DNA of 64,000 nt from contig NC_056530.1 in NCBI RefSeq assembly GCF_019175285.1, forward strand, positions 8,890,926 through 8,954,925. Direction: 5' to 3'. A program made the translations under genes and the position numbers. The notes under the pieces were generated by a model. The model did no database searches. It had not been told where the DNA came from and worked only from the letters and a program-made list of their open reading frames with translations. The stretch comes from Sceloporus undulatus (lineage: Eukaryota > Chordata > Lepidosauria > Squamata > Phrynosomatidae). Shown here one piece after another: positions 1 to 10,309 of the stretch (the stretch's first letter is position 1; every line of letters starts with the position of its first letter).

Positions 1-367
1 TACTGTATGCATTAGTTATACTATGTTAATGCTAGCTTTTCAGTTCTAACAACATACACCTGCTGGACACATCTTTGGTTTCTGAATAAAGTTTTCTGGA
101 TCACTACTGAAACTTGACTTTCTAAACTAAAGTAACACTGTACATAGCATGTGTACTGTAAGCACTTTAATATAATCCACAGATGTCACGTACTGTGTTA
201 TGGTATTTTATGTCACTCTGATGTGTTTTGAGCCAGCAGTGAAATTACTGGAAATACTGCCTTTTTATTTGAAGTGTTGTGTCCCCGCAGTCCAAAACAA
301 TCTGCTCAACAAGCCTGAAGAACATCTTGAATATGGTATGACCATTTCTTTTTAAACATTCACATAG
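1..367. repeat. Unmerged contig overlap, copy 1 of 2 (CTPS1 intron)
   Basis: This stretch is repeated in the same orientation at 21031-21437, next to a 25-N gap. The second copy is about 40 bases longer, with scattered small insertions, as expected of a less polished sequence. It lies in the CTPS1 intron that follows the exon at 522-584. The match joins the low end of piece A to the high end of piece C and explains the exon order of CTPS1. Confidence 0.85.
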
Positions 368-521
368 ACAGGACAGAGAAAAATGGGTGCAGTTCTCCTT
401 TAAGATGGTCTTCTTAAATTTCCCAAATGACAGTTTATGACCATCAAATTCAAGTATTTACTGGTTTTAAATGCAAACACCTCTACATCTGTTCCGAACA
501 ATCTTATCCCATCACCTTTAC

Positions 522-584
522 CTTGCCAACCGAGGATATTGCGGGCAAACTCCACAACTGCTAACTGCATTCCCAGGCAGACTC
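522..584 (-). CDS. CTPS1: CTPS1 exon, residues 397-418: glutaminase nucleophile
   Basis: CTP synthase 1 makes CTP from UTP, ATP and glutamine in the cytosol. This 63-nt exon encodes the nucleophile elbow of the class I glutamine amidotransferase domain: GVCLGMQ contains the catalytic cysteine (Cys399 in human), followed by [14 protein letters not shown]. An acceptor ending in ctacag and a donor gtaaag flank it, and both ends are in phase 1: the first two bases complete the glycine begun by the exon at 980-1074, and the last base starts the aspartate finished at 19374. The exon looks intact. The next coding exon lies about 19 kb away in window coordinates because pieces A and C are misordered. 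Confidence 0.95.
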
Positions 585-979
585 CTGTAGAAACAGAGCA
601 GGAAATATATACACCAAGAAGGCAAAAGTGCTACCTCCAAATCCTTATTAGCACTTCTGCAACCACAATGTCAAAAAAAGAGGCAAAACAGCAGAGGGAA
701 GGAACAGAAAATGTTGAACTCTTCCTCTGTATTTTCAGGAAGATTGAAATCATGAAGAACACATATATTGTTCAATGTTACCCACAGAGAAAAAACTTTC
801 ATAGATTTGAGGGCATACATATAAAAAACCTAAGCAAAGTATAACAGCAGGTTCACAGATAAGCTACAGGGCTCTCTATTATAATGGAATTAGTCTTGTA
901 GTTGAGTGTGTGGGCCATTTTGTGCATGGGCCAAGATTGTGCTCTCATTTTTTTTCCCATAGGGATAATATTATCTCAC

Positions 980-1074
980 CTAGAAATGGTTTTTTCTGTT
1001 TTCTTGCCCAAGAAATAGCTTGTATCTTTCCTTCTGTCCCTCGAACACCAAATCCACCTGGAACCAGGACTCCA
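980..1074 (-). CDS. CTPS1: CTPS1 exon, residues 365-397: oxyanion-hole strand
   Basis: This 95-nt exon encodes [20 protein letters not shown] followed by [11 protein letters not shown] plus the first base of a glycine codon. The PGGFG motif is the conserved glycine-rich loop of the CTP synthase glutaminase domain. Splice sites are gtacag and gtgaga. The first base, T, completes an aspartate codon (GA|T) started by the exon at 2694-2782; human CTPS1 has histidine there. It is in order with the exons at 2694-2782 and 522-584 on the minus strand of piece A. The plus-strand open frame over it is only its antisense shadow. Confidence 0.95.
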
Positions 1075-1578
1075 CTGTACAAAATGGAGAAAAAGAAAAA
1101 GGGGGCCCAATTTAGTGATACATTAAAGTTTATTTCACTTTTCATGTGGCATATATTTGAGCCTTCTAAAAATAGTCTCTCAATATAATATTAAACAATG
1201 CTATTCGATATTTGTATCTCAAACTACATACACTTCCCTCTGCTTCACAGAACTAGATGTATATCAAGGACTCCAGCTATTATGCCAAACAGTTGCAAAA
1301 CAACAGGCATGACTTGAAGAACAGAAGCAAAGAGGAGCAAAGATGCTATTTGTATGCATGTAACCCTCTTCATATATGCAGCTTTCTCCTTCCCCCAGAT
1401 GAAGAAAACATTCTATAAATAAGAATGTCTTCAAAAGCAGTGCCATGGTTGCAATATTTCTTATCTCTCAAAGACACTGTTTAGAATAATTTATCTAACC
1501 TACTGAATCATTGTATAGTCAAGGATGCTAACACATCCATCAGCCAAATATGCATTCTGAAGGTGAATCACGCTAGTT

Positions 1579-1698
1579 CAGTAGTTCCCAACCTTTGGTC
1601 CTTGAGATGTTTTGGACTTCAGTTCCAAGATCCCAAGTATTGGCCAATCTAGCTGGGATTTCTGGTAGTTGAAATCCAGAACACCTGAAGGACCACTG
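1579..1698. mobile_element. Short hAT-type non-autonomous DNA transposon
   Basis: The left end reads CAGTAGTTCCCAACCTTTGG and the right end GGACCACTG, the CAG...CTG termini usual for hAT elements. The flanking 8 bases, CGCTAGTT and CACTAGTG, match at six positions, as an aged 8-bp target duplication would. No transposase is present. The copy lies in a CTPS1 intron. Confidence 0.65.
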
Positions 1699-1830
1699 CA
1701 CTAGTGCATTTTGCAACAGAATCATATAACCTTAACCAACTGCTATTCAGTGGTATACTGACTTGAAGGATTTTATTAAACCATCACAGTAACAGTCACT
1801 GACAAAACTATCACATGTTATTTATAATTA

Positions 1831-2234
1831 TTGTACATACTCAACTATAAATCGACCTCATGTGTAAGTTCAGGGCAAAATTATGGATTTTGCCATCACC
1901 CATGGATAGGTCAAGGGCAAAATTTGGAGGCTCCTTCAATGTGTATGTGAGGCAAGAGGGACTCTTAATTGAGGCTTTTTGCTTCAGCATTTCAGCTTTT
2001 GTTTCCCCTCATTCCCCAGACAACTGCGGACTCTGTTCGTTTGCCTAACAGCAGTCAGTCACCCAGGACTCTTTCTGCTTGGCTGAAGAGAGATAAGCTG
2101 CTCTACGCTTTGCATGGGTAAATCTGAAAGAGCTGCTATCACATCACCATACTGACCCGTAAATAAGTTGACCTGGGATTTTGGGGTCAGTTTTTGGGCA
2201 TACATTTTTAGAGTTATAGATGAGTATATACAGT
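1831..2234. mobile_element. Non-autonomous DNA transposon with inverted ends
   Basis: The left end (TGTACATACTCAACTATAAA) and the right end read on the opposite strand (TACTGTATATACTCATCTAT) are similar inverted termini, both leading into a motif with GACC. The internal sequence has no coding capacity. The superfamily is not determined; the ends resemble a repeat common in squamates. It lies inside a CTPS1 intron. Confidence 0.5.
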
Positions 2235-2394
2235 AATTTGCACATCATGTAGCCTCTGAGAAATAATGTGGGGTACACTGTTTACTTGGTTGATAAGATA
2301 AAAAGGTAGTGCTACTGCTTCAACCCTGATCAAACTATAATGCTCCACCAAACAGGGAATAATAAGCAAGGGAAAAAACAGATGGACATAATAA

Positions 2395-2640
2395 GCCCGC
2401 TTCCGGGTGATTTGAGGGCATGGTGATCACATAATGTATGTCCCAAGACCATGCAGAAGCAGCCCAGAAGTCAACCCAACATGGAGAAGCCGGTCAAAAC
2501 CCCACTTCTTTTCAGAGCGCTGTCCAGGACTGTGTTGGCAAGTCAGATTGGGGCCGCATGGGTCTGTTTGCCGCAGCTCTGGGGCAAGCAGCTCTGGGGA
2601 CCACCCTTTTTGGTCTGTTTCACCCCCAAAGTCTACAATA
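2395..2640. repeat. Probable interspersed repeat, unidentified
   Basis: This GC-rich block stands out from the AT-rich CTPS1 intron around it. Open frames on both strands overlap here without any recognisable domain, and no splice sites in CTPS1 phase were found. I read it as an interspersed repeat, on composition alone. Confidence 0.3.
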
Positions 2641-2693
2641 ATGCCAGCAGGAGACATTTTTGTCTAAAGGAAACTATGTTATGAGTCCCTTAC

Positions 2694-2782
2694 TCAGCAC
2701 TGCAGAGTTTCTGCCAGGCTTCATGATATCGAACTGGCTCTTCTTGTAGAGTAGTTGGCTCCAAGTCAGCAGAATCAATGTG
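2694..2782 (-). CDS. CTPS1: CTPS1 exon, residues 336-365
   Basis: This 89-nt exon encodes [20 protein letters not shown] and EAWQKLCSA plus two bases of the next codon. It matches the linker of CTPS1 that joins the first strand of the glutaminase domain to the PGGFG loop. Acceptor cctag and donor gtaagg flank it. It begins in phase 0, as the end of the exon at 7358-7490 requires, and ends with two bases (GA) that the exon at 980-1074 completes. Human CTPS1 starts this segment with tyrosine instead of histidine. Confidence 0.93.
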
Positions 2783-3719
2783 CTAGGAAGAAATCCATTT
2801 TTAAAAACATAATCAAGACTGACCCAACCTGTATCTATCATAATTGACTTCACACTGAAAAACATTGACTTTAATTGCCAAATGACACAAATTCAAGAAT
2901 ATCCCAGGCTGTCAAGCATGAGCCAATGGTGGAGCACATGGGCTGATCAAACGTGCAAAACAAGCCATAGAACTTCAGTCTCTGGTTGTTTATTGTGACA
3001 TGCAAACTCACTAGCTCTCTGGTTTATTCCCCCAACAAGCCAGACAGAAAAATAATCCAAGGTTATTTCTCCAGGTTGCTGGAAACTAAACAAGCCCAGA
3101 GAGTTACAATGCCCTGCTTGGTTCACTCTTCATGTTAAGCCATGGACCAAAAATCCACAGCTTATTTAGCCACTCATATTACTCACTGCAACAAAGAATG
3201 ATCGAACACTATGCACTAGTGAATGGTTCTAAGCCTAGTCCCTGCAGAATTTAGGCTTACTGTAAGGTGTGGAGAAGGCCAGTGTCAGAAAAATCTTCAG
3301 TTATTATTTTCTAGTGTTTCCCAAAACTGTTCTCATTATAAACTTAATGAACTTTTGCACCTTAAAAAATGTTGTACCTTAAAAAAGTACTGCTGCAGGA
3401 AGCTAACTATAGATGTTATGCTAGCAGTCAGGTTATTCTTGCTTTCCATTTGGAACAAAGGGATGTTGTGGACAAGGCCGATATAGCAATGGTTATTAAG
3501 TCATCACATATTCTATTATTTTATTATTTTCAAAAAAATTGCCCAGGAGATGAAGAGTCTTAAAACTAGCTTTATGATCCTAAAAAGAACTAAGATTTGC
3601 TTTTCCTCCACATGCACTTTTCTTCCTCCCACCACAAACACCCGTGTTTGTTGCACATGTCAAACTGCACCTAGATTCAAAGCATTCTATTCTCTGATGC
3701 TGTCGTTCATTTGACATAC
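2783..3719. other. CTPS1 intron, no recognised feature
   Basis: AT-rich sequence between two CTPS1 exons. I see no conserved open frame, splice-paired exon or clear repeat in it. Confidence 0.5.
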
Positions 3720-3945
3720 CAGCCTCTGCTTAAACACCTCCAAGGAAGGAGACTCCACTACACTCTGAGAAAGGAGTGTGTTCCACTGTCGAACAAGTCT
3801 TACTCTCAGGAAGTTCCTCCTAATGTTAAGGTGTAATCTGTTTCTGGAGCTTGCAGCCATTTTTCTGGGTCCTGTTCTCTGGAGCAGCAGAAAAACAAGC
3901 TTGCTCCCTCCTCAGTATGACATCCCTTCCCTATTATTTCCCTAT
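3720..3945 (-). mobile_element. CR1 LINE 3'-end fragment
   Basis: The sequence reads, on the minus strand, through the familiar CR1 3' segment: CTCCAGAGAACAGGACCCAG, then the stretch with AGGAACTTCCT, then the part preceding GGATGGCC. The same segment recurs at 8515, 14000, 20300 and 35300. It is 5'-truncated and lacks reverse transcriptase. Confidence 0.8.
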
Positions 3946-4014
3946 TTCACTATCTGAAAAAAAACAAAACTTTGAAATATTATGTCTTCAGGAGACAAGA
4001 ATTAAAAAAGGAGA

Positions 4015-4335
4015 CTGAGCCCCATTCCGCACGGGCCAAAATTATGCGCCGAGCGTGTACTAGGGTTAGAAAGGGGCATCCTTTCCAGACGCCCCTAACC
4101 CTAGTATGCGCTCGGCACGTACAAAATGGCAGCGCCCGTTCTACACGGGCACCGCCATCTTGATGTCGCGGACGCCTAGTGTTTGCACGTTACGTGGCGG
4201 AAGTGACGCCACGAGTGCGCAACTACTTTTTGCAGCTTCTTTTTCCTCCGTCCAGGAATCGCGCAGTTTGTCCGCTGCGGTTCCCGGACGCAGCAACTAG
4301 CAGTGCCGGCAGAGCGCTCTGTAACGCGCCGTTAA
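4015..4335. mobile_element. GC-rich non-autonomous DNA element
   Basis: A sharply GC-rich block inside AT-rich intron. It contains the inverted pair CTAGGGTTAGAAAGGGGC / GCCCCTAACCCTAG and further short inverted motifs (GCGCCGAGCG / CGCTCGGC). Related GC-rich blocks lie near 23960, 26832, 38136 and 53945. No protein is encoded. The superfamily is unknown. Confidence 0.5.
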
Positions 4336-4344
4336 GTTCTTAAA

Positions 4345-5275
4345 AAACACAAAGTTAGGCATAGAATTTGTATCAGCTGCAGATAATAAAAAAGGTGTGG
4401 TGCTATATGTCTACAAGAAATACAAGGCCCAAGAGGTGCTTAATGACACATTATGTTGGTGTATCAATTATGCTAGAAGGAGAAAAAAATTACTAATGGG
4501 AATTTATGGTCCATTAGAGAAAAAAGGATAATTTTATTTAAATTGTTGAATAAATGTGGAAATTTATCTTTTGACTCCTGTATCATAATGGGAGACTGGA
4601 ATGGGGTCAGTGCTAGACAAGTTTTCTCAAAAGAAAATAAGATCCAACCAAGGCAAACTCCCAAAAGAGTTTTTTGAGTTTATGGATTTCTTTGCTTTAA
4701 AAGATGTGTGGAGAGAAAAATATAAAGGGACAAGGGAATATACTTTCTTTTCAGATAGACACTAATCATGGGCAAGGCTTGACATGTTTCTATTATCAAT
4801 GCATATCGTTTTGAAAACCAAAGAGGTGAACGTATACACAAGAGTATTTTCTGACCATAAACTTATTGTGTTAATGTTGAATTTAAGATGCAAAGAATTT
4901 AATTGGAGACATAATGAGCTTATGTTAACTAAGGAAGAGACAAAAAAAGATATAACAAAACATTTAGAGGATTACTTTAAAGACAACACAAGGAAGGAAA
5001 CCACATGAGAAACTGAGGGAAGCCTCAAAGGCAGTAATTAGAAGGGTATTTATTAAAAAATGTTCTAAACTTAAAAAGGAAAGAACCCAAAAACTAGAAA
5101 AACATCAACAGGAACTAAATATGAAGGAAGACATGTTGAAGTACTCCCCAAGTAAAAAAAGTTTGAGAGAGGAGATAAAAATAATACAACATCAAATTTC
5201 TTTATCTTTGGTAGACAAAATGCAGAAGCAATTAAAGTATATTAAACAAAAAGGCTTAATGGTTAAGATGCCAAT
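4345..5275 (+). mobile_element. L1 LINE ORF2 fragment (endonuclease region)
   Basis: Read in plus-strand frames, this resembles the apurinic endonuclease region of L1 ORF2 and what follows. KKGVVLYVYKKYKAQ is visible near 4390, REYTFFSD near 4735 and RVFSDHK near 4845; the SDH is the end motif of the endonuclease fold. ORFs at 4784-5008 and 5121-5351 are pieces of it. Several stops and frameshifts make it a dead copy. It is truncated at both ends and followed directly by a SINE. Confidence 0.75.
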
Positions 5276-5600
5276 TCTAATAATCAGAAGATCGGAAGAC
5301 TGGCATTTCGAGGCCCAAGTGCCACATGACGGGGTGAGGGCCTGTCCCTAGTGCCAGCTTCTGTCAACAGAGAAGTTTGAAAGCATTCAGATGCAAGTAA
5401 ATAAAATAGGTACCACTTCTCCGTGGGAAGGTTCGGTGCAGGCATGCTGACCACATGGCCACCGGGGCAGTCCTCCGATAACGCTGGCTCTTCGGCTTAA
5501 AAATGGAGATGAGCACTGCCCCTACAGTCGGTTATATAGTCTACCTTATGTAGACTCATGTAGGCTTATGTAGTTTAAAGGACTACCTTTACCTTTACCA
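5276..5600 (+). mobile_element. Sauria SINE (tRNA-derived), plus orientation
   Basis: The body shows GGTACCACTTCTCCGTGGGA, then GGCATGCTGACCACATGGCC, and the 3' end has ACTACCTTTACCTTTACC, all typical of the squamate Sauria SINE, whose 3' end resembles Bov-B LINEs. The tRNA-like head is damaged. Other copies lie at 6924-7247 and 15580-15915. Confidence 0.8.
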
Positions 5601-5903
5601 TCACTAATGTGCCAGTGCTTCTAATACAGATATCTAGCACAAAGATCTATTACAATCAGCAAAAACACAGCTCATTTACATTTATGTTGAAACTGTGTTG
5701 GAGTTTGTGAAACATGCTAACATGATGCTACCAAACCTTATCTTTGGAGTTAATTTGTGAAGTAAACTTTGAGATATTTCCCAATAGATAAGACCCCCAC
5801 ATCCTGTCGTTTGGGTTATGCTCATCGCACTCGCTCCAAATAGGCAGGAAAGGCCTTCCGGTGACTCCCCCAGCTGACTTCTGTACCCTTCCAGAGAAGC
5901 AAA

Positions 5904-6100
5904 TGTTATTGTTGTGTGCCTTAAGTCATTTCTGAGTTGCGATGACCCTAAGGTGAACCTATCACAGGGTTTTCTTGACAAGATTTGTTCAGAGAGGAGT
6001 TGCCTTGGCCATCCTCTCTGAGGATGAGATTAGAAGGGGTTAGAACCATAATCTCCATAGTCATAGTCCAACTCTCAAACTACTGCACCATGCTGACTTT
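5904..6100 (+). mobile_element. SINE-like repeat, second family
   Basis: The sequence starts near TTGTTGTGTGCC and includes GCGATGACCCTAAGGTGAAC, CTATCACAGGG and TTTTCTTGACAAGATTTGTT, ending with CACCATGCTGAC. The same family recurs at 12701, 45226, 53440, 55905 and 62885. The end resembles the tRNA-type head of a SINE (a trinucleotide-spaced CACCATGCTGGC). The family name is not certain. Confidence 0.6.
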
Positions 6101-6270
6101 TGAAGTAAACATTCCTGACCTTCAAAGACAGTGGAATGAGTGAGTCAATGACATCCATTACAAAAGAGAACAGCACATTAAGCAAAATGGAGACGCCTTA
6201 ATTTTCTACAAAAATTATTTTAGGGTAGGCGTAAGAGGGTGAATTCTTCATTGTCACCATTAAGGAGATA

Positions 6271-6502
6271 CAGTGCACCCGCATTATATGTGGGTGTGAG
6301 GTACACGGATTTAAGTGTGTGCGGTGAAGCCGCGAGGGGCGTAAGGGGCAGCGCAGCCCATTCAGATTAATGGGGCACGTGCCGCTGCACCGCCGCACGC
6401 ATAAGCCCCACTCACTTGAATGGGGCTCCAGTATAGGTGGAATCCACCTTACACCGGGGGGGGGGGGGTCCAGAACGTAAGACGTAAGGCAAGGTTCCAC
6501 TG
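6271..6502. mobile_element. Tc1/mariner-like MITE
   Basis: The element has inverted ends CAGTGCACC and GGTTCCACTG and is flanked on both sides by TA, the target-site duplication of Tc1/mariner elements. The inside is GC-rich, carries a run of 12 G, and encodes nothing. It lies in a CTPS1 intron. Confidence 0.6.
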
Positions 6503-6923
6503 TACTGGCTTTTCTGTAATCAGAGCAGAGAAGTACCTGGTGTACATCTTTCCACAATTAGGGGGATTAAAAGCAAGGCCAGAATGCTATAGTTCTACTA
6601 TGTCAGTACAGGTAGCAGGTGGACAAAGACAGTGGGTTCTACAATGGTGAGAGAAATCAGAAACAGTTGTCATTGGGAGCAGGTGGCTCCTGGCTCTGAG
6701 CAGCTGATCTGTCCGGTTCTTGACTTCTGGGTGAGTCTTCAGAGCCAGAGTGTTCCCGGAAGGCTGGCTTTGAAAACCATCTGTACCAATATCTGAAGGC
6801 AAGGGACTGGAGAATGAGGCTGTTCTGAACCAGCAGACCCTCCATTCTCAACACCAGGCAGCTACTTTGCCTCCTCCACTGCAACTCTATGAGCCCAGAA
6901 AAGTGTAGCTGTTAGTCAAAAAC

Positions 6924-7247
6924 ATAAATAAATAAATAAAGGTAAAAGTAGTCATAACCAACTAAAGGGTGGTGCTCATCTCTGTTATTAAGCCAAAGAG
7001 GTTGTCTGAGGACCGCTCTTGTGGTCATGTGGCCACAGCAAGACTGCACCGAACACTCTTACCTTCCCACTGAGAAATGGTACCTATTTACCTCCTTGGA
7101 TTTGCATGCTTTCGATCTGCTAGGTTGGCAGAAACTGGGACTAGTAACAGGAGCTCAACTCACCATGCGGCACTCGGGCCTCAAACTGCCAATCCTACGA
7201 TCTTCCAATCATCAGAACTGGCAGCTTAGCCACTAAACCACTACGTT
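6924..7247 (-). mobile_element. Sauria SINE, minus orientation
   Basis: The plus strand begins with an (AATA)n tail and AAAGGTAAAAGTAGTC, the 3' end of the SINE, and continues through GGTCATGTGGCCACAGCA, CTTCCCACTGAGAAATGGTA and GATCTGCTAGGTTGGCAG to a tRNA-like head near CTTAGCCACTAAACC. It is nearly full length and lies just downstream of a CTPS1 exon. Confidence 0.85.
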
Positions 7248-7357
7248 AGTGATTGTACCACTCTAAAAATACAAAACAATGTTCTATTAATTGCTACTTT
7301 TAGCTTTAAATACAACTCCAACAGTCAGTTTCTGGTGGAGCCAGTGGAAAAGCATAC

Positions 7358-7490
7358 CTTTATCTCAAGCTTGTGGTTGATAGCTAGAGCAGAATGTTCC
7401 AAAGCTTTGATGACAGAGGCATAGGAATCTGAAAACTTGGTGTATTTGCCAACAAGAGCAATAGAGCAGTTCTCCAATAAACGGTCATAT
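7358..7490 (-). CDS. CTPS1: CTPS1 exon, residues 291-335: start of glutaminase domain
   Basis: This 133-nt exon encodes [40 protein letters not shown] and LEIK. IALVGKY is the first strand of the class I glutaminase domain. The sequence matches CTPS1 rather than its paralogue CTPS2, in which I recall TKLRDCYASVFKAL and NHKLNLM at these places. Splice sites are tacag and gtatgc. Its first base completes the codon of Arg291, so at least one upstream exon must exist, but none was found between here and the gap at 8415. Confidence 0.95.
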
Positions 7491-7667
7491 CTGTATTCAC
7501 ACATACACAAACACAATATACAACACGTTTAAAGTTCAGGAACATGAACTAAGATTTATATTAATTTAACAGGTCTGATGTAGACACATTCAGAGATTTA
7601 TGAAGGGTGAGGTGATCCGTTTTTTAATGCTCTTTTACAATGCAGTGGAGAAAATGTGGTTTCCTAA

Positions 7668-7900
7668 GGCCTGTTACAGACTGCCAAAATAAAGCTGCTT
7701 CGGGTCTCTTTGGAGGTATGCTGTTTAAATGATGCATGGGTCCTAAGAATCCGAAAGCTGTACCAAAGCTGCACTTCAGTGCTCAGGAATGGAGTGTGGC
7801 TTTGGCGCGACCTCCAGACTCTTAGGACCCATGCATCATTTAAATAGCATACCTCCAAAGAGACCCAAAGCAGCTTTATTTTGGCAGTCTGTAACAGGCC
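7668..7900. mobile_element. Fold-back MITE, copy 1
   Basis: Two long arms are inverted copies of each other around a short centre near 7785. The left arm begins GGCCTGTTACAGACTGCC and the right arm ends with its reverse complement. Inside lie AAATAAAGCTGCTTCGGGTC and GATGCATGGGTCCTAAG, shared by the other copies of this family (9841, 11986, 45000, 53706, 59994, 61883). It encodes no protein. Confidence 0.85.
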
Positions 7901-8414
7901 ATAGATACATTTTTGTGTCCTTAGGGATTCCTGATTTTTTTAAAAAAACAAACAGTAATATAACATTTTTAAATGCTCCACAATGTCCTCGTACACACAT
8001 TAAAGGCTCTCCCTGCTCTACATTAAAAGCTCTCTCCAAAATAAAAAGCACCACAGCAAATAAGCCAGAGCAGGACTTGTTTCCATTCTCCGCTAGTTGT
8101 TCTTGGGTTTCGGGAGGTGTGAAAAAAAGAGAATTCAAAATCGTTCCTCCAGCGACAGTCTGACATCGAAGAGTGCACTGTTCTCTCCAGGATTCCTACC
8201 ATCTCACTCTGTGTGTGCAGACAGTCTTTATGCCTTTGCAAAATACGTTATTTATTTATGACTTATATATATTAATGTATTAATAAATACAATTTATTAC
8301 TTATTTATATTTAACTACGTGAATAAAACATTCCATTAATGTTTACTCAAAAGTAAATTTAAATCAGTTTAGTAGGTCCTCTTTCCTTATAAATGGGTAC
8401 AGTCAGGAAATAAT
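7901..8414. other. No recognised feature (end of piece A)
   Basis: AT-rich sequence running to the gap. The CTPS1 exon that should precede the one at 7358-7490 is not visible here. Open frames on both strands have no family resemblance. Confidence 0.5.
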
Positions 8415-8514
8415 NNNNNNNNNNNNNNNNNNNNNNNNNNNNNNNNNNNNNNNNNNNNNNNNNNNNNNNNNNNNNNNNNNNNNNNNNNNNNNNNNNNNNN
8501 NNNNNNNNNNNNNN
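8415..8514. other. Assembly gap, 100 N
   Basis: Run of 100 N between pieces A and B. The strand of CTPS1 switches across it. Confidence 1.
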
Positions 8515-8800
8515 TGCTCCAGAGAACAGGACCCGGAACAATCGATGCAAACTACAGCAAAAGAGATTCCACCTCAACATTAGGAGGAACTTCCTGGCAG
8601 TAAGGGCTGTCCAACAGTAGAACACACTTTTCCCTCGGAGTATATTGGAATCTCCCTCCTTGGAGGTCTTTAAGCAGAGCCTGGATGGCCATCTATCAAT
8701 GGGGATGCTTTGATTGTGATTCCCTGCATGGCAGAATGGGGTTGGACTGGATGGCCCTTGGGGTCTCTTCCAACTCTATGATTCTATGATTCTATGATTG
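8515..8800 (+). mobile_element. CR1 LINE 3' end
   Basis: Begins inside CR1 at TGCTCCAGAGAACAGGACCC and runs to the terminal GATTCTATGATTCTATGATT repeats that end CR1 elements. It continues in the sense direction from the CR1 endonuclease fragment at 11676-11956 if piece B follows the minus strand of piece C, so one CR1 may span the true junction. Confidence 0.85.
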
Positions 8801-8981
8801 TAGATCTTTTTGTTTCAAGTGAAATGGATGCCAGAGGCACATGTGTGCCATTAAAGAAAAAAAGGAATGATCATGTTCAAAATGGCTTTAGAAAGGATAT
8901 TTTTTATATTTGTTTATCTTTGGTAAAATGGGATTGTTTCAGATGCTAACTTAATGAAGCATGTATAATTTTCTCTTCTAG

Positions 8982-9126
8982 AGCATCCATTTTTTGTTGG
9001 TGTTCAGTATCATCCAGAGTTTCTGTCTAGACCTATAAAGCCATCTCCCCCTTATTTTGGGCTTCTCTTGGCTTCAGTAGGGAAGCTTACACATTACCTA
9101 CAGAAAGGTTGCAGACTCTCACCCAG
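8982..9126 (+). CDS. CTPS1: CTPS1 exon, residues 516-564: catalytic His and Glu (inverted)
   Basis: This 145-nt exon encodes [40 protein letters not shown] and KGCRLSP. The YHPEF motif holds His526 and Glu528, which with Cys399 form the glutaminase catalytic triad. The wording ([18 protein letters not shown]) is CTPS1 and not CTPS2. Acceptor tctag and donor gtaagt flank it; the first two bases complete Glu516 begun at 12529, the last two begin Arg564. It is the only CTPS1 exon on the plus strand, which I attribute to piece B being inverted in the scaffold. The last coding exon (about 27 residues) was not found after it. Confidence 0.95.
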
Positions 9127-9529
9127 GTAAGTGCAGCTGAGTTTTCTGGCTTTTCATGTGACTTTTGAGCTTGGCAGTATCTTCCAAGTGCGTAGCATGC
9201 CAATTGGAGGTGATCTGTTATTTCTGTTGAGTGCAAAAACCTTCAGCCTGTATAGTGTACTTCTTTAATCTGGATTATTATATCACTAGCATCTTTGCAA
9301 CAGGAAAATACGGGCGTTTGTGGTTCTGTCATGATTTGGGAGGCTTTGGCTAAATCTCCTTCCTAAAATAATTGGTTGTGTATCGGCACACCATTTCCAT
9401 CTTTGGGGAGGATGCTGATTCAAAATTTAGGGTAACAGTGTTATAACAATTTTATTTTTTCCATGGTGAAATGAAGATCACTCATTTACTATCCTTTTAC
9501 ACCTTTAAAATAATTCACTACCTGAAAGC

Positions 9530-9740
9530 CGGAGAAAGGAGTGGAGGATAGAGAACCAGGACCAAAAATAGATGGTGAAGGAGTGGGAGACAGCAGACCG
9601 GGATGAGAAGCAGACGGGAGAAGCAGGAGGAGAAGCGGATGGAGAAGGTGTGAAGGGCAATAGATTTGGATGAGAAGCAGACGAGACTGAGGACAGAGGA
9701 TAGAGAAAAGAAATAAAAGATGGGAGTGGATTGTAGGGAG
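9530..9740 (+). repeat. Purine-rich low-complexity tract
   Basis: About 200 bases of mostly A and G on the plus strand (GAGAAGCAGACGGGAGAAGC and similar). It produces long serine/proline-like frames on the minus strand that are not genes. Confidence 0.7.
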
Positions 9741-9840
9741 AAAATGAATCTGAAGTGAAAAGACTGGGCATTTTCAAAGTCGCAGAACACATGGAAATAA
9801 GGAAGTGACATAGAGGAAGAAAGCTGGTGTCACTAACAAA

Positions 9841-10074
9841 GGGCCTGTACAGACAGGCCAAAATAAAGCTGCTTCGGGTCACTTTGGAGGTATGTTGTTC
9901 AAGCGATGCATGCATCCTAAGAGGCCAGAAGCCATACTAAAGTCACACTCCAATTCTAATGACTGGAGTGCAGCTTTGGTACAGCTTCTGGCCTCTTAAG
10001 AGTGTGCAAAATTTAAACAGCATACCTCCAAAGTGACCCGAAGCAGCTTAATTTTGGCCTGTCTGTATGGGCTC
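9841..10074. mobile_element. Fold-back MITE, copy 2
   Basis: Arms start GGGCCTGTACAGACAGGCC and end GGCCTGTCTGTATGGGCT, with AAATAAAGCTGCTTCGGGTC inside. The two arms pair over most of their length around the centre near 9960. Same family as the copy at 7668. Confidence 0.85.
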
Positions 10075-10309
10075 AAAGAGAGGTATAGATAAAGGATCAA
10101 GTATAGACAAAGGACTCAGAGATAAGGAAGAAGTGTGAAAAGAATACGACACTTAGAGGTGGATGAACCAAATTACAACATTCAATCCTGCTGTTTCATA
10201 CATAACCTAAAGAGGTATTATTAAAGGGTTTGAGTTAAACAAGATCTGTTACAGCCAGGTTCGTTATATTTAGTAATAATTTGGAAATTAGATTGTTGAG
10301 TGGAAGGTA

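Noticed and set aside
910-1188. Open frame of 92 codons on the plus strand
   Set aside because: It is the antisense of the CTPS1 exon at 980-1074, which has the correct frame, phase and splice sites on the minus strand.
9505-9915. 136-codon minus-strand frame rich in Ser and Phe
   Set aside because: It is the complement of a purine-rich low-complexity tract and ends inside a MITE.
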